From Actinomyces sp. Marseille-P3109 (GTDB lineage Bacteria; Actinomycetota; Actinomycetes; Actinomycetales; Actinomycetaceae), in NCBI RefSeq assembly GCF_900323545.1, contig NZ_OOHN01000008.1, positions 1 to 64,000 of the forward strand: DNA of 64,000 nucleotides, read 5' to 3'. Made by a program: the position numbers and the translations under genes. This document shows, piece after piece, positions 24,397 through 34,181 of the stretch. Below the pieces are notes generated by a model. The model was not told the origin of the DNA. It worked only from the letters and a program-made list of their open reading frames with translations, and did not search any database. Each line of letters begins with the position of its first letter. Within the stretch, counting starts at the first letter, position 1.

Positions 24397-25059
24397 ATGG
24401 CCCGCCAGTTCCACCGCCCCGCCCGGCTCGACCCCGAGGCCGCCGAGCAGATCGAGGGCAGCACCGACACCGCCGTCGCCTCCGAGCTCGCCCACCGCGC
24501 CGCCCAGGCCCTCATCGGCGGCTTCCCCGGCACCGACAGCGACGACGACCCCATCACCCGCTCCGGCGTCATCTCCGCGGTCGCCACCAACGGCGTCGAC
24601 GACATCGCCGAGCTGTGGGCCGACTCCCCGGCCACCACCCTGCCCGGCACTCTGTGGCGCCTGTTCCTCGTGCGCGAGTGGATCCGCCGCGACCCCGAGC
24701 TCGTCGCCCGCCGCTACGCCACCGTCGTCGACCTCACCGGTGCCGACACCGCCGCCACCGCTCGCCTCGAGGCCGCCCTCGGCGAGGCGCGCGCCGTGCC
24801 CGCTCCCGCCGACCTGCGTGAGCGCCTCGATGCCGTCCTGGCCGGCGGCGTCGAGGACTCCGTCACCGAGATCGCCCCGCTGCTCACCGCCACCGCCGAC
24901 TTCCTGCGCGCCCTGGCGGCCGGCTCCAACCCCGTGTGGATCGAGGACGACACCGACGAGCTCGCCGACCGCGTCACCCGCCGAGACTCCGCCCTCCTGG
25001 CCACCGCCGACGAGCTCACCGACTCCGCCCGCCGCGCCGCCGCAGGCCTCCTCGACTGA
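24397..25059 (+). CDS. Hypothetical protein upstream of ppk, 220 aa
   Basis: An Ala-rich helical protein with a GAGGAGTCCCC ribosome site and host codon use. Conserved-looking parts are the N-terminal FHRPARLDPEAAEQIEG..., TLPGTLWRLFLVREWIRRDPE, and a helical C-terminus. There is no signal peptide or catalytic motif. It looks like an actinobacterial protein of unknown function. It lies 440 bp before the ppk start with repeats in between, so it is probably a separate transcript. Confidence 0.65.
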   Translation: MARQFHRPARLDPEAAEQIEGSTDTAVASELAHRAAQALIGGFPGTDSDDDPITRSGVISAVATNGVDDIAELWADSPATTLPGTLWRLFLVREWIRRDPELVARRYATVVDLTGADTAATARLEAALGEARAVPAPADLRERLDAVLAGGVEDSVTEIAPLLTATADFLRALAAGSNPVWIEDDTDELADRVTRRDSALLATADELTDSARRAAAGLLD

Positions 25060-25501
25060 GAGGGCCTTGCGAGCGCCGCCCGAGCGCGGGATGTCCAAAT
25101 CGGTGACAGAGGCCCGAGGCGAGCGTGCGTCGACGGAACGAAGCCCCATGATTCCGCGGTTCTGTCAGTGGCCTGATCGGGCCGCAGGCGCCTTTGTGTC
25201 CGATTTGGACACGACTGGAACCATTGGCGAGATCATGCTCGGTGCGCCGTGCAGCCCCTGCGTCATTCGCGACTCCTGCGCAGGAGAGTCGTGTAGCTGC
25301 CCGAATGGCTACTGCACGAAGGGTGGATCGCAATGGGGGACGGGGAGGTGCACTGCACGCGAGGTGGGAGCTCGTGCAGTGGGGCCAAGGTTCAGCCAGC
25401 GCATCCCGAGGTTCGTGCAGTAGCGGTGCCGCCCTACACGTTCGCCGAACTGGAGCGGATCATCGCCCCACAAGGCCGCCCGGACGTGGGACCATGTGGC
25501 C
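25060..25501. other. Repeat-rich intergenic region before ppk
   Basis: About 440 bp with no gene. It holds a palindromic repeat element (25091-25212, listed separately) and a second inverted pair, CTACTGCACGAA (25308-25319) against TTCGTGCAGTAG (25411-25422), with related GTGCAGT pieces between them. No PHO box is obvious here. Confidence 0.6.
25091..25212. repeat. Palindromic repeat family C, copy 1
   Basis: Terminal arms ATGTCCAAATCGG (25091-25103) and CCGATTTGGACAC (25200-25212) are reverse complements at 12 of 13 positions. The interior contains CATGATTCCGCGGTTCTG (25148-25165), shared with the copies at 41311-41432 and 42408-42525. Size about 120 bp, non-coding. Confidence 0.65.
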
Positions 25502-28361
25502 ATGACCAACGACGCGCCCCATTCCGCCCCCACGCCGCTCTCCCGCTTCCTGGGCGGGTGGATGCGTCACCCGAGCCCCCAGGAGCCCGAGCAGCCGGCC
25601 GACGACGTCGAGGCGACTGAGGCGGCCCAGTCGGCGGTCTCGCCCGAGGCCACGGGCCCCGGCGAGCCTGCAGTATCCGCCGAGGTCGCCGAGCCCGAAA
25701 CCCAGGGGGAGTCCGACGGCGTCCCCGTCTCTCCCGACGGGTCGCCCACCGACGACGAGAGCCCCGAGGGGCGCAAGGCCGCAGGGCGCCTCGAGAAGCC
25801 TGACGACTCAGCCCGCTCGACCGACTCACATGACTCTGACGACTCCGAGGGTATCGAGGAGTCCGGCGAGGAGGAGCACATCATCGAGGTCGCCGACCCG
25901 CGCGACTTCGCCGATGACTCCGGCCCCCAGTACGAGGACGAGGACTTCGACGACATCGTCGACGGTGAGGCCGCCCCGGCCCATCGCACCCTCCTCCATC
26001 ACCTCCGCCAGCTCGCAGTCGGCCCCCTCCGCGGCCGAGGCGCTGGCGACGCCGTCGACCGCGGCACCGGGGGAGCGGGGCACCTTCGTCCCCGGCAGTG
26101 CCGCCAGCTCGGGCCACGCCGTGAGCCCGGCCAGCGCCGCCTCCTCAGGCTCCTCTCTCAGTTCGGCCAGCGCCGCCGCCGCCGACGACGCCGACGCCGC
26201 GGCCTCGGCCGCCTCCGCCGACACTGCCCGGGTCGACCCCGAGAACCTCCTGCCGCCCCTGGAGTCCTTCACCAACCGCTTCATCGACCGGGAGCTCACC
26301 TGGCTGGACTTCAACGAGCGCGTCCTGGAGCAGGCCGAGGACCGTACCCTGCCCCTGCTGGAGCGCGCCTGGTTCCTGGCGATCTTCTCCTCCAACCTGG
26401 ATGAGTTCTACATGGTGCGCGTCGCCGGGCTCATGCGCCGCATCAAGGCCGGCATCACCCCGGTGCGCGCCTCCGGCCTGGACGCCAATCAGGTCCTGGC
26501 CCAGGTCACCACCCGCGCCAAGGAACTCACCGCCCGCCAGGCCGCCCTCTTCCAGGAGGACATCCGCCCCGCGCTGGCTGAGCACAACGTGGACATCCTG
26601 GGCTGGGACGAGCTCAACTCCGACCAGCAGGAGCGCTTGACCCGCTACTTCCGCCACCAGATCTACCCGGTCCTCACCCCGCTGGCGGTCGACCCCTCCC
26701 ACCCCTTCCCCTACATCTCGGGACTGTCCCTCAACCTCGCCGTCATCCTGCGCAACCCGCGCAGCGGCAAGGAGCACTTCGCCCGCATCAAGGTCCCCGA
26801 CTCCCTGCCGCGCCTGGTTCAGGTCCCCGGCCGCGAGCTCGACGCCGCGGACAAGGCCGCCGGCTGCGCCGTCATCCCCCTCGAGGTCGTCATCGGCCAG
26901 CACCTCGACCACCTCTTCCCGGGCATGGACATCCTGGAGCACCACCTCTTCCGGGTCACTCGCAACGAGGACCTCGAGGTTGAGGAGGACGACGCCGAGA
27001 ACCTCCTCAAGGCCATGGAGAAGGAGCTCGAGCGGCGCCGCTTCGGCGACTGCGTGCGCCTGGAGGTGGAGGACACCATCTCCTCCTTCACCCGCCGCTA
27101 CCTGGTGCGCGCCCTGGGTCTCAAGGCCGACGACGTCTTCGAGCTCCCCGCGCCCCTGGACCTGACCTGCCTCAACCAGCTCCACGACCTGGACATCCCC
27201 GACCTGAAGTACCCGCGCTTCGTGCCGGTGACGGCCGCGGGCCTGGCCGCCTACGAGTCCTCCTCCGCGCCGGACGTCTTCGCCGCCATGCGCGAGCACG
27301 ACGTCCTCCTGCACCACCCCTACGACTCCTTCTCCACCTCCGTCCAGGAGTTCGTGGCCCAGGCCGCCGCCGACCCCAAGGTTCTGGCCATCAAGCAGAC
27401 CCTCTACCGCACCTCCGGTGACTCCCCGATCGTGGACGCCCTCATCGAGGCCGCCGAGGCCGGCAAGCAGGTGGTCGCCATCGTGGAGATCAAGGCCCGC
27501 TTCGACGAGGAGGCCAACATCTCCTGGGCCCGTAAGCTCGAGCGCGCCGGCGTCCACGTCGTCTACGGCATGGTCGGCCTCAAAACGCACTGCAAGCTGC
27601 TGCTGGTGGTGCGCCAGGAGTCCGACGGCCTGCGCCGCTACTGCCACGTCGGCACCGGCAACTACCACCCCAAGACCGCCCGCGGCTATGAGGACTTAGG
27701 GCTTCTGACCTGCGACCGCGACGTCGCCCAGGACCTGACCACCCTGTTCAACCAGCTCTCCGGCTATGCCCCGCGCGCCCGCTTCCGCCGCCTGCTCGTG
27801 GCGCCCCGGGGCCTGCGCGACGGGCTCGTCGAGCACATCGAGCAGGAGATCGTCAACCACAGGGCCGGCCTGCCCGCCTGGATCCGCATCAAGGTCAACT
27901 CCATCGTCGACGAGACCGTCATCGATGCTCTCTACCGGGCCTCTCGGGCCGGGGTGCCGGTCGATATCGTCGTGCGCGGCATCTGCGGCCTGCGCGCCGG
28001 CGTCGAGGGCCTCAGCGAGAACATCCGAGTGCGCTCCATCCTGGGGCGCTTCCTGGAGCACTCGCGCATCTACGCCTTCGCCGGCGGAGGTCGGACCGCG
28101 CTGTTCATCGGCTCGGCCGACCTCATGCACCGCAACCTCGACCGTCGTGTCGAGGCCCTGGTGCGCATCACCGACCCCGCCATGGTCGAGGACCTCGAGT
28201 GGCTGGTCACCCACTGCGCCTCTGACGACGTCTCCTCCTGGCACCTCCAGCCCGACGGCTCCTGGGAGCGTCACCTCGTCGACGCTGAGGGCAATCGCCT
28301 CGAGGACATCCAGACCAGTCTCATGGCCAGGGCGCGCTCGCGCGTCAAGGGCCGTCACTGA
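25502..28361 (+). CDS. ppk: Polyphosphate kinase Ppk1, with frameshift in N-terminal extension
   Basis: Ppk1 reversibly makes polyphosphate from ATP. The core starts near 26250 ([21 protein letters not shown]) and shows the full family: [26 protein letters not shown], and the active-site histidine region [13 protein letters not shown] and [15 protein letters not shown], ending with a PLD-like C-terminal domain. Before the core lies an acidic Ser/Pro/Ala-rich extension. Third-position GC shows coding in one frame from the ATG at 25502 to about 25975 and in the +1 frame after it, so a one-base insertion in the C4 tract at 25974-25977 is likely (mutation or sequence error). If real, translation would have to start later, at ATG 25830 or downstream; the catalytic core is intact either way. 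Confidence 0.9.
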
Positions 28362-28373
28362 GACGGCCGTGCC

Positions 28374-29402
28374 ATGAGCCCGTCCAGCAAGAAGAACGGC
28401 TCGCGCGGGACCGAGCGGGCCGCCGGCGCCTTCGTGTGGCGCGAGAACGGTAAGCACCTCGAGGTGCTCCTGGTCCACCGCCCCCGCTACGACGACTGGT
28501 CCATTCCCAAGGGCAAGGTCGAGCCCTGCGAGTCCGTGCGCACCTGTGCCGTGCGCGAGGTCGCCGAGGAGACCGGCGTGCAGATCATCCTGGGCCAGCC
28601 CCTCAGCCGCGTGCGCTACAAGATCGCTGACGGCTCCAGCAAGGAGGTCCACTACTGGGCCGCCCGCGTCGCCCCCGACTCCTCGGCCGCCGTCGCCGCC
28701 CGTGTCGCCGTCACGCCCGCCTCCGTCAAGGAGATCGACGCCGCCGAGTGGCTGCGCGTGGGCCAGGCGCGCAAGCGCCTGACCTACTCCTATGACCGCG
28801 ACCTGCTCGGCGAGCTCGTCGACCTGTGGGAGGACGGCAAGCTCGACACCTGGACCCTGGTCCTCGTGCGCCACGGCCGCGCCGTCAAGCGCTCGGTGTG
28901 GAACCGTCCAAAGAAACGGAACAAGGAGGCCGACGAGGCCACCCGGCCCCTGACCCACGACCAGGGCGAGACCCGGGCCCGCGCCCTCGTGCCGATCCTG
29001 GCCGCCTACGGGGTGGGCCGCGTCATCACCAGCCCCTGGAAGCGCTGCGTCGACACGGTCGCCCCCTACGCCAAAGCCGCGGGCCTGACCCTGGAGACGG
29101 CAGGGGCCCTGACCGAGATGGCCCACGCCGAGAGCCCCAAGGGCGTGCGCTCCGTGGTCAAGAAGGTCCTGAGCGTGCGCGAGGAGCCGACGGCGCTGTG
29201 CACCCACCGCCCCGTCCTGCCCACCATCATGGACGTCGTCTCCCAGTACGCCCCCGGAAAGCTCCTGCGCTCCGTGCCCGACCGGGACCCCTGGCTCAAG
29301 ACCGGGGAGATCCTCGTGGTCCACATGGCCCGCCGCCCCCGCGGCAAGATCCGCGCCGTCGCCATCGAGAAGCAGCGCCCGGTCCTGTCCGAGGGGCGCT
29401 GA
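28374..29402 (+). CDS. MutT1-like NUDIX hydrolase fused to histidine phosphatase
   Basis: A two-domain protein like mycobacterial MutT1 (Rv2985), which sanitises oxidised nucleotides and acts on diadenosine polyphosphates. The N-terminal NUDIX box is GKVEPCESVRTCAVREVAEETGV (about residues 46-68); the C-terminal phosphoglycerate-mutase-like domain has the catalytic LVRHGRA at about 163-169 and the second histidine in CTHRP. It starts 12 bp after ppk; the ppk-mutT1 pairing is conserved in actinobacteria, so the two are probably co-transcribed and linked to nucleotide and polyphosphate metabolism. Confidence 0.9.
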   Translation: MSPSSKKNGSRGTERAAGAFVWRENGKHLEVLLVHRPRYDDWSIPKGKVEPCESVRTCAVREVAEETGVQIILGQPLSRVRYKIADGSSKEVHYWAARVAPDSSAAVAARVAVTPASVKEIDAAEWLRVGQARKRLTYSYDRDLLGELVDLWEDGKLDTWTLVLVRHGRAVKRSVWNRPKKRNKEADEATRPLTHDQGETRARALVPILAAYGVGRVITSPWKRCVDTVAPYAKAAGLTLETAGALTEMAHAESPKGVRSVVKKVLSVREEPTALCTHRPVLPTIMDVVSQYAPGKLLRSVPDRDPWLKTGEILVVHMARRPRGKIRAVAIEKQRPVLSEGR

Positions 29403-29489
29403 CCGGGCGGCTGATCGGCCCGCTGAGCCCGCGCGGAATCTCACCGGCTCCGACGCCGTCGGAACCCGGTGGTGGTCCTCACAGAGGGT

Positions 29490-29516
29490 GTTCACCGTCT
29501 GTTTACCGAGGTCACC
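29490..29516 (+). promoter_or_regulatory. PHO box upstream of pstS
   Basis: Two adjacent 11-bp units, GTTCACCGTCT (29490-29500) and GTTTACCGAGG (29501-29511), match the GTTCACC-type direct repeats bound by actinobacterial PhoP, followed by a further GGTCACC (29510-29516). A TANNNT-type -10 (TATCGT, 29539-29544) lies at the right distance downstream. This predicts induction of the pst genes on phosphate limitation. PhoP itself is not in the window. Confidence 0.72.
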
Positions 29517-29603
29517 CGGAACCTTCATCCGGGGCGCCTATCGTGACCGTTGCCTGACACTCGCCCGGCATCCGACTGAACCCCGACTCAGCGAGGAGAG
29601 CCT

Positions 29604-30677
29604 GTGCTCCTGACCCGTCGCAGCGCCCTGGGTGCCCTGAGCGCGGCCGCCCTGACCGCGCTGGCCGCCTGCGGGCGTGACGCCGGCCCCGCCGACCCCA
29701 ACGCCTCCAGCGACCTGAAGGGGGACATCCGCGGCGCGGGAGCCACCTCCCAGTCCGACGCGCAGGACGCCTGGATGAACGCCTTCATGAGTGCCAACCT
29801 GCGCGCCACCGTCGACTACGCCGGCGGCGGCTCCGGGGCCGGACGCACCAAGCTCGTCGAGGGCGCCGTCGACTTCGCCGGTACCGACACCCCCATGACC
29901 ACCGACGAGATCGACAAGGTCGGAGGCGTCGTCGAGCTGCCCCTCTACATCTCCCCGATCGCCGTGGCCTACAACCTTCCCGGCTTCACCGGCGAGTCCC
30001 ACGTCAACATGACCGGTGAGGTCCTCGCCCGGGTCCTCTCCGGCGCCATCACCCGCTGGAACGACCCCGCTCTGGCCGCCCTCAACCCCGGAGCCGCGCT
30101 GCCGGACCAGCGGATCATCGTCGTCGGCCGCTCCGACGACTCCGGCACCACCAAGGCCCTGACCACCTACCTGGCCACCATCGCCCCCGAGGTGTGGACC
30201 CACAAACCCGAGGAGACCTGGCCGCTGCGCGGCGGCCAGTCCGGCGACGGCACCGCCGGCATGATCCAGACCGTCTCCGCGGCCACCGGCACCATCGGCT
30301 ACGCCGACGCCTCCAAGGTCCCGGCCACCCTGGGAACCGTCGCCGTCGGCAGCAACGGGGCCTACGTGCCCGTCTCCGCCGACGCCGCAGCCGCCGCCCT
30401 CGACGCCGCCACCCTGGGCGCCGAGGCCGACGAGACCCGCCTGCTCTACAACCCCAGCCACGACGCCGACGGCGCCTACCCCATCGTCCTGGTCTCCTAC
30501 CTCGCCGCCCGCCTGCGCTACGACGACGCCGGGATCGCCGCCGTCGTCAAGGCCTACCTGCGCTTCGCGGCCTCCACCAAGGGGCAGGACACCTCGTCCA
30601 AGGCCACCGGCTGCGCCCCCATCACCCGCGAGATGCGCGAGAAGATCAATACCGCCATCGACAAGATCGCCGCCTGA
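29604..30677 (+). CDS. pstS: Phosphate ABC transporter substrate-binding lipoprotein PstS
   Basis: Extracellular lipid-anchored phosphate receptor of the PstSCAB importer. GTG start with a GAGGAGAGCCT site. The signal peptide carries RR and a lipobox LAAC (about residues 20-23). The mature part shows the PstS pattern: GAGATSQSDAQDAWMNAF, VDYAGGGSGAGRTKL, VDFAGTDTPM, the phosphate-binding GRSDDSGTTKALTTYL and a C-terminal YLRFAASTKGQD block. First gene of the pst operon, with a PHO box upstream. Confidence 0.95.
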   Translation: MLLTRRSALGALSAAALTALAACGRDAGPADPNASSDLKGDIRGAGATSQSDAQDAWMNAFMSANLRATVDYAGGGSGAGRTKLVEGAVDFAGTDTPMTTDEIDKVGGVVELPLYISPIAVAYNLPGFTGESHVNMTGEVLARVLSGAITRWNDPALAALNPGAALPDQRIIVVGRSDDSGTTKALTTYLATIAPEVWTHKPEETWPLRGGQSGDGTAGMIQTVSAATGTIGYADASKVPATLGTVAVGSNGAYVPVSADAAAAALDAATLGAEADETRLLYNPSHDADGAYPIVLVSYLAARLRYDDAGIAAVVKAYLRFAASTKGQDTSSKATGCAPITREMREKINTAIDKIAA

Positions 30678-30700
30678 GACCACCGGCCCGCAACGACGTC

Positions 30701-31777
30701 ATGTCCACTGACAACCCAGCCGCCCAGCCGCCGCCCCAGACACCCCGAGGAGGGTCAGCCGTGGCCAGCACCACCGCACCGTCGTCGTCGGCCCCGCCGC
30801 CCGGCACCACGACCGCGCCCAGCAGCTCCGACGACGCCGCCATCCAGCCCGGGAAGGCCCCCGGGCAGACCGGCAACCGGATCTTCACCAGCCTGTCCTA
30901 CGGGGCCGGCACCCTCATCATGGTGGTGCTCGCCCTCGTGGCCGCCTTCCTCATCCGGGAGGCCCTGCCCGCCCTGACGGCCTCGCGCGAGACCCTTGAG
31001 TCGGTCTCCTTCATGCGCGATCGCAGCCTGTGGGGCTACGTCGCCCCGCTCGTCTTCGGCACCCTCCTGTCCTCGACCATCGCCCTGGGCGTCGCGGTGC
31101 CGCTGAGCATCGGGGTGGCCCTGTTCATCTCCCACTTCGCCCCGCGCCGCCTGGCCCAGGCCCTGGGCTACATGGTGGACCTCCTGGCCGCGATCCCCTC
31201 GGTGGTCTTCGGCCTGTGGGGCTTCCTGTGGCTCGTGCCCCTGCTCGACCCCATCAACACCTGGCTGACCGACAACCTCGGCTTCATCCCGCTGTTCGCC
31301 GGCTACATGGCCCCGGCCAAGAACATCACCACCGCCTCCCTGGTCCTGGCCGTCATGATCCTGCCGATCATCACCGCCACCATCCGCGAGATCTTCCTCC
31401 AGACGCCGACGCTTCAGGAGGAGGCCTCCCTGGCCCTAGGGGCCACCCGTTACGAGATGATCCGCCAGGCCGTCCTGCCCTTCGGCCGATCCGGCATCAT
31501 CTCCGCCTCCATGCTGGGGCTCGGGCGCGCCCTGGGCGAGACCATGGCGGTCCTCATGATCCTCTCGCCCGGCATGGGGGTGAACCTCCACGTCCTCCAG
31601 GCCGGCCAGCACCAGACCATCGCCGCCAACATCGCCTCGCAGTTCCGCGAGGCCTACGGCCTGAGCGTCAACGTGCTCATCGCCACCGGCCTGGTCCTGT
31701 TCATCATCACCTTCGCGGTCAACTCCCTGGCGCGGTGGATCATCGCGCGCCGCTCCGAGTTCTCAGGAGCCAGCTGA
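30701..31777 (+). CDS. pstC: Phosphate ABC transporter permease PstC
   Basis: A 358-aa inner-membrane permease. A Pro/Ser/Thr-rich cytoplasmic tail of about 60 residues, unusually long, precedes six membrane segments. The coupling loop EEASLALGATRYEMIRQAVLP (about residues 235-255) is the EAA motif that contacts PstB, followed by GLGRALGETMAVLMI, typical of PstC. It lies 23 bp after pstS and ends 1 bp before pstA. Confidence 0.95.
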   Translation: MSTDNPAAQPPPQTPRGGSAVASTTAPSSSAPPPGTTTAPSSSDDAAIQPGKAPGQTGNRIFTSLSYGAGTLIMVVLALVAAFLIREALPALTASRETLESVSFMRDRSLWGYVAPLVFGTLLSSTIALGVAVPLSIGVALFISHFAPRRLAQALGYMVDLLAAIPSVVFGLWGFLWLVPLLDPINTWLTDNLGFIPLFAGYMAPAKNITTASLVLAVMILPIITATIREIFLQTPTLQEEASLALGATRYEMIRQAVLPFGRSGIISASMLGLGRALGETMAVLMILSPGMGVNLHVLQAGQHQTIAANIASQFREAYGLSVNVLIATGLVLFIITFAVNSLARWIIARRSEFSGAS

Positions 31778-31778
31778 T

Positions 31779-33002
31779 ATGACGCCCACGAACACGCCCG
31801 ACCCCGCTGCCAACGCTGCTTCCAGCGGCGCTTCTGACGACGCGGCCTCCCGGCCCGCGCCGGCTGCTGACGGTTCCGCCCGGACCGGCGCGCCCAAGTC
31901 CCTCAAGGCCGCGCTCGCGGCCGCCGAGGCCCCGGTGGCCCCCGTCGACCCCCTGGCCGACCCTCCCACCATCGAGGGCGTGCCCCTGACCTCCTACCGC
32001 CTGCCCGACTGGTTCATCTGGGCGGCGCTGGGAGCCGCCTTCGTCGTCGTCGGCGGGATCGGCCTGCTGGCCGGATGGAGCATCGCCGCCGTCGTCACCC
32101 TGACCGCCCTGGTGTGGGTGGTGGGCGCCACCACCGTCTCCTGGGTGCGCGAGGGCGATCGCTGGGGCCGCAACACCCTGGTGACCCTCCTCATCTACCT
32201 GTCCTTCGCCATCGTCATGGTGCCCCTGGCCTCCCTGGTGTGGATGGTCCTGTCCGGCGGCTCGGCCCGATTCGGCTACGACTTCCTGACCACGAACATG
32301 CGCGGCGCCGACGCCTCCAACGGCGGCTTCTACCACGGCATCATCGGCACCCTCCAGATCACGGGGATCGCCACCCTCATCTCCGTGCCGCTGGGGCTGT
32401 TCACCGCCGTCTTCCTCGTGGAGTACAACGGCGGCTGGATCGCCCGGGCCATCACCTTCCTCGTCGACGTCATGACCGGCATCCCCTCGATCGTGGCCGG
32501 GCTGTTCGCCTACTCGATCTTCCTCATCGCGGCCGGCCCCCGCTACCAGGCCGGCGTCATCGGCGCCGTGGCCCTGAGCGTCCTCATGACGCCGGTGGTC
32601 ATCCGCGGCGTGGAGGAGATGCTCAAGCTCGTTCCCTCCCACCTGCGCGAGGCCTCCTACGCGCTGGGCGTGCCCAAGTGGCTCACCATCGTCAAGGTCG
32701 TGCTGCGCACCGCGGTGGCCGGCATCACCACCTCCGTCATGATCGCCATCGCCCGCGTCATCGGCGAGACCGCCCCGCTGCTCATCACCGTGGGCCTGAC
32801 GATCCGCACCAACACCAACCCGCTCGACGGCTCCATGTCCACCCTGCCGGTACTCGTCTACGACCAGTACTCCCGCGGGGAGGCCGCCGCCATGGAGCGC
32901 GCCTGGGCCGGGGCGCTGACCCTCATCATCCTGGTCATGCTGCTCAACCTCGCGGCCCGCCTCATCTCCAAGTACTTCAGCCCCAAGGGCGGCCGGCGCT
33001 GA
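31779..33002 (+). CDS. pstA: Phosphate ABC transporter permease PstA
   Basis: The partner permease, 407 aa, with an Ala/Pro-rich N-terminal tail of about 65 residues and two additional membrane segments before the six-helix core, as in other actinobacterial PstA proteins. The EAA-type loop REASYALGVPKWLTIVKVVLR and GETAPLLITVG are intact. The gene follows pstC after one base and has an AGGAG-type site within the end of pstC, so translation is coupled. Confidence 0.95.
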   Translation: MTPTNTPDPAANAASSGASDDAASRPAPAADGSARTGAPKSLKAALAAAEAPVAPVDPLADPPTIEGVPLTSYRLPDWFIWAALGAAFVVVGGIGLLAGWSIAAVVTLTALVWVVGATTVSWVREGDRWGRNTLVTLLIYLSFAIVMVPLASLVWMVLSGGSARFGYDFLTTNMRGADASNGGFYHGIIGTLQITGIATLISVPLGLFTAVFLVEYNGGWIARAITFLVDVMTGIPSIVAGLFAYSIFLIAAGPRYQAGVIGAVALSVLMTPVVIRGVEEMLKLVPSHLREASYALGVPKWLTIVKVVLRTAVAGITTSVMIAIARVIGETAPLLITVGLTIRTNTNPLDGSMSTLPVLVYDQYSRGEAAAMERAWAGALTLIILVMLLNLAARLISKYFSPKGGRR

Positions 33003-33074
33003 GCCGCGCCAGAGACACCGCGCCCGCCGCGCCCGCAGAGCCCTTCACAGTCCACCTCAGGTAAAGGAACCGAC

Positions 33075-33854
33075 GTGTCCAAGCGCATCGACGTCATCGG
33101 CGAGAACATCTACTACGGCGACTTCCTGGCCGTCAAGGACGTCAACGTCGTCATCGAGCCCAAGTCCGTCACCGCCCTCATCGGCCCCTCCGGCTGCGGG
33201 AAGTCAACCTTCCTGCGCACCCTCAACCGCATGCACGAGACCATCCCCGGCGCCCGTGTCGAGGGCCAGGTCATCGTCGACGGCGTCAACCTCTACGGAC
33301 CCGGCGTCGACGCCGTCCAGGTGCGCCGCGCCATCGGCATGGTCTTCCAGCGGCCCAACCCGTTCCCCACGATGTCCATCGCCGAGAATGTTCTGGCCGG
33401 TGTGCGCCTCAACAACCGCCGCATCAAGAAGTCCGACGCCGACGACCTGGTGGAGGCCTCCCTGCGCGGGGCCAACCTGTGGGACGAGGTCAAGGATCGC
33501 CTGGACCGGCCCGGCCTGGGGCTCTCGGGCGGCCAGCAGCAGCGCCTGTGCATCGCCCGCGCCATCGCGGTCAAGCCCGCCGTCCTGCTCATGGACGAGC
33601 CCTGCTCCGCCCTGGACCCCATCTCCACGCTCGCGATCGAGGACCTCATCTCCGAGCTCAAGACGGACTACACGATCGTCATCGTCACCCACAACATGCA
33701 GCAGGCCTCGCGCGTGAGCGACATGACCGGCTTCTTCAACCTGGAGGCCACCGGCAAGCCGGGCCACCTCGTCGAGTACGACTCCACTGACAAGATCTTC
33801 TCAGCACCCAGCCAGCAGGCCACCGAGGACTACATCTCCGGCCGCTTCGGCTGA
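33075..33854 (+). CDS. pstB: Phosphate ABC transporter ATPase PstB
   Basis: ATPase of the phosphate importer. GTG start preceded by AAAGGAACC. Walker [10 protein letters not shown] (about residues 37-45), Q-loop [13 protein letters not shown] (a PstB signature), ABC signature [16 protein letters not shown], Walker [13 protein letters not shown] and the H-loop VTHNMQQA are all present. It closes the operon and is followed by a palindromic hairpin. No phoU is adjacent. Confidence 0.96.
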   Translation: MSKRIDVIGENIYYGDFLAVKDVNVVIEPKSVTALIGPSGCGKSTFLRTLNRMHETIPGARVEGQVIVDGVNLYGPGVDAVQVRRAIGMVFQRPNPFPTMSIAENVLAGVRLNNRRIKKSDADDLVEASLRGANLWDEVKDRLDRPGLGLSGGQQQRLCIARAIAVKPAVLLMDEPCSALDPISTLAIEDLISELKTDYTIVIVTHNMQQASRVSDMTGFFNLEATGKPGHLVEYDSTDKIFSAPSQQATEDYISGRFG

Positions 33855-33887
33855 GTCCGCGCGGCCTCCCATCCGGTCCTTCTCGCC

Positions 33888-33960
33888 GAGCCGGTCAAAC
33901 TTCGCGTAGCCCTACCGTTTTTCTGCCCGGCTACGCGAAAAATGACAGGCTGGACGTCGG
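33888..33960. terminator. Palindromic repeat (same family as 3065-3137), pst terminator
   Basis: TTCGCGTAGCC (33901-33911) and GGCTACGCGAA (33929-33939) form an 11-bp perfect stem with a T-rich loop, 47 bp after the pstB stop. The flanks (GCCGAGCCGG on the left, AAAATGACAGGCTGGACG on the right) align with the longer palindrome at 3065-3137, so this is a decayed member of one repeat family that serves as a terminator. Confidence 0.7.
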
Positions 33961-34134
33961 GGCTGAACAGGGTCGAAGGAGGCGGTGAGGACGTCGGGCC
34001 GGAGAGCGCCAGTCGGCGCGAATGCCGCTCGCGGCGGCTTGAGTTGGAGCCCGGGGCCCGTCGCGGCCCGACGCCGCCCAAGAGTGTACAGGTCCGTTAC
34101 TCGCCGGTCGCGCCGGTGTCCACCACGCGGTCGG

Positions 34135-34152
34135 GGGAGGCCTTCGCCTCCC
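34135..34152. terminator. Short hairpin downstream of glnR
   Basis: GGGAGGC (34135-34141) pairs with GCCTCCC (34146-34152) around a 4-base loop, about 30 bp beyond the glnR stop on the minus strand. A U-tract is lacking, as is common in high-GC actinobacteria. Confidence 0.5.
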
Positions 34153-34181
34153 TCCCGGAAGCCCCTCCGGCCGCCCGGCCC

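Larger units (their letters stand above)
33855..34181. other. Intergenic region, pstB / glnR (convergent)
   Basis: About 330 bp between convergent genes. It holds two terminators (33901-33939 for pst, 34135-34152 for glnR) and a G/C-rich middle without a protein-like frame. Confidence 0.55.

Noticed and set aside
29403..29489. Terminator between the MutT1-like gene and pstS
   Set aside because: Only short GC-rich dyads without a clear stem were seen; transcription could read through.
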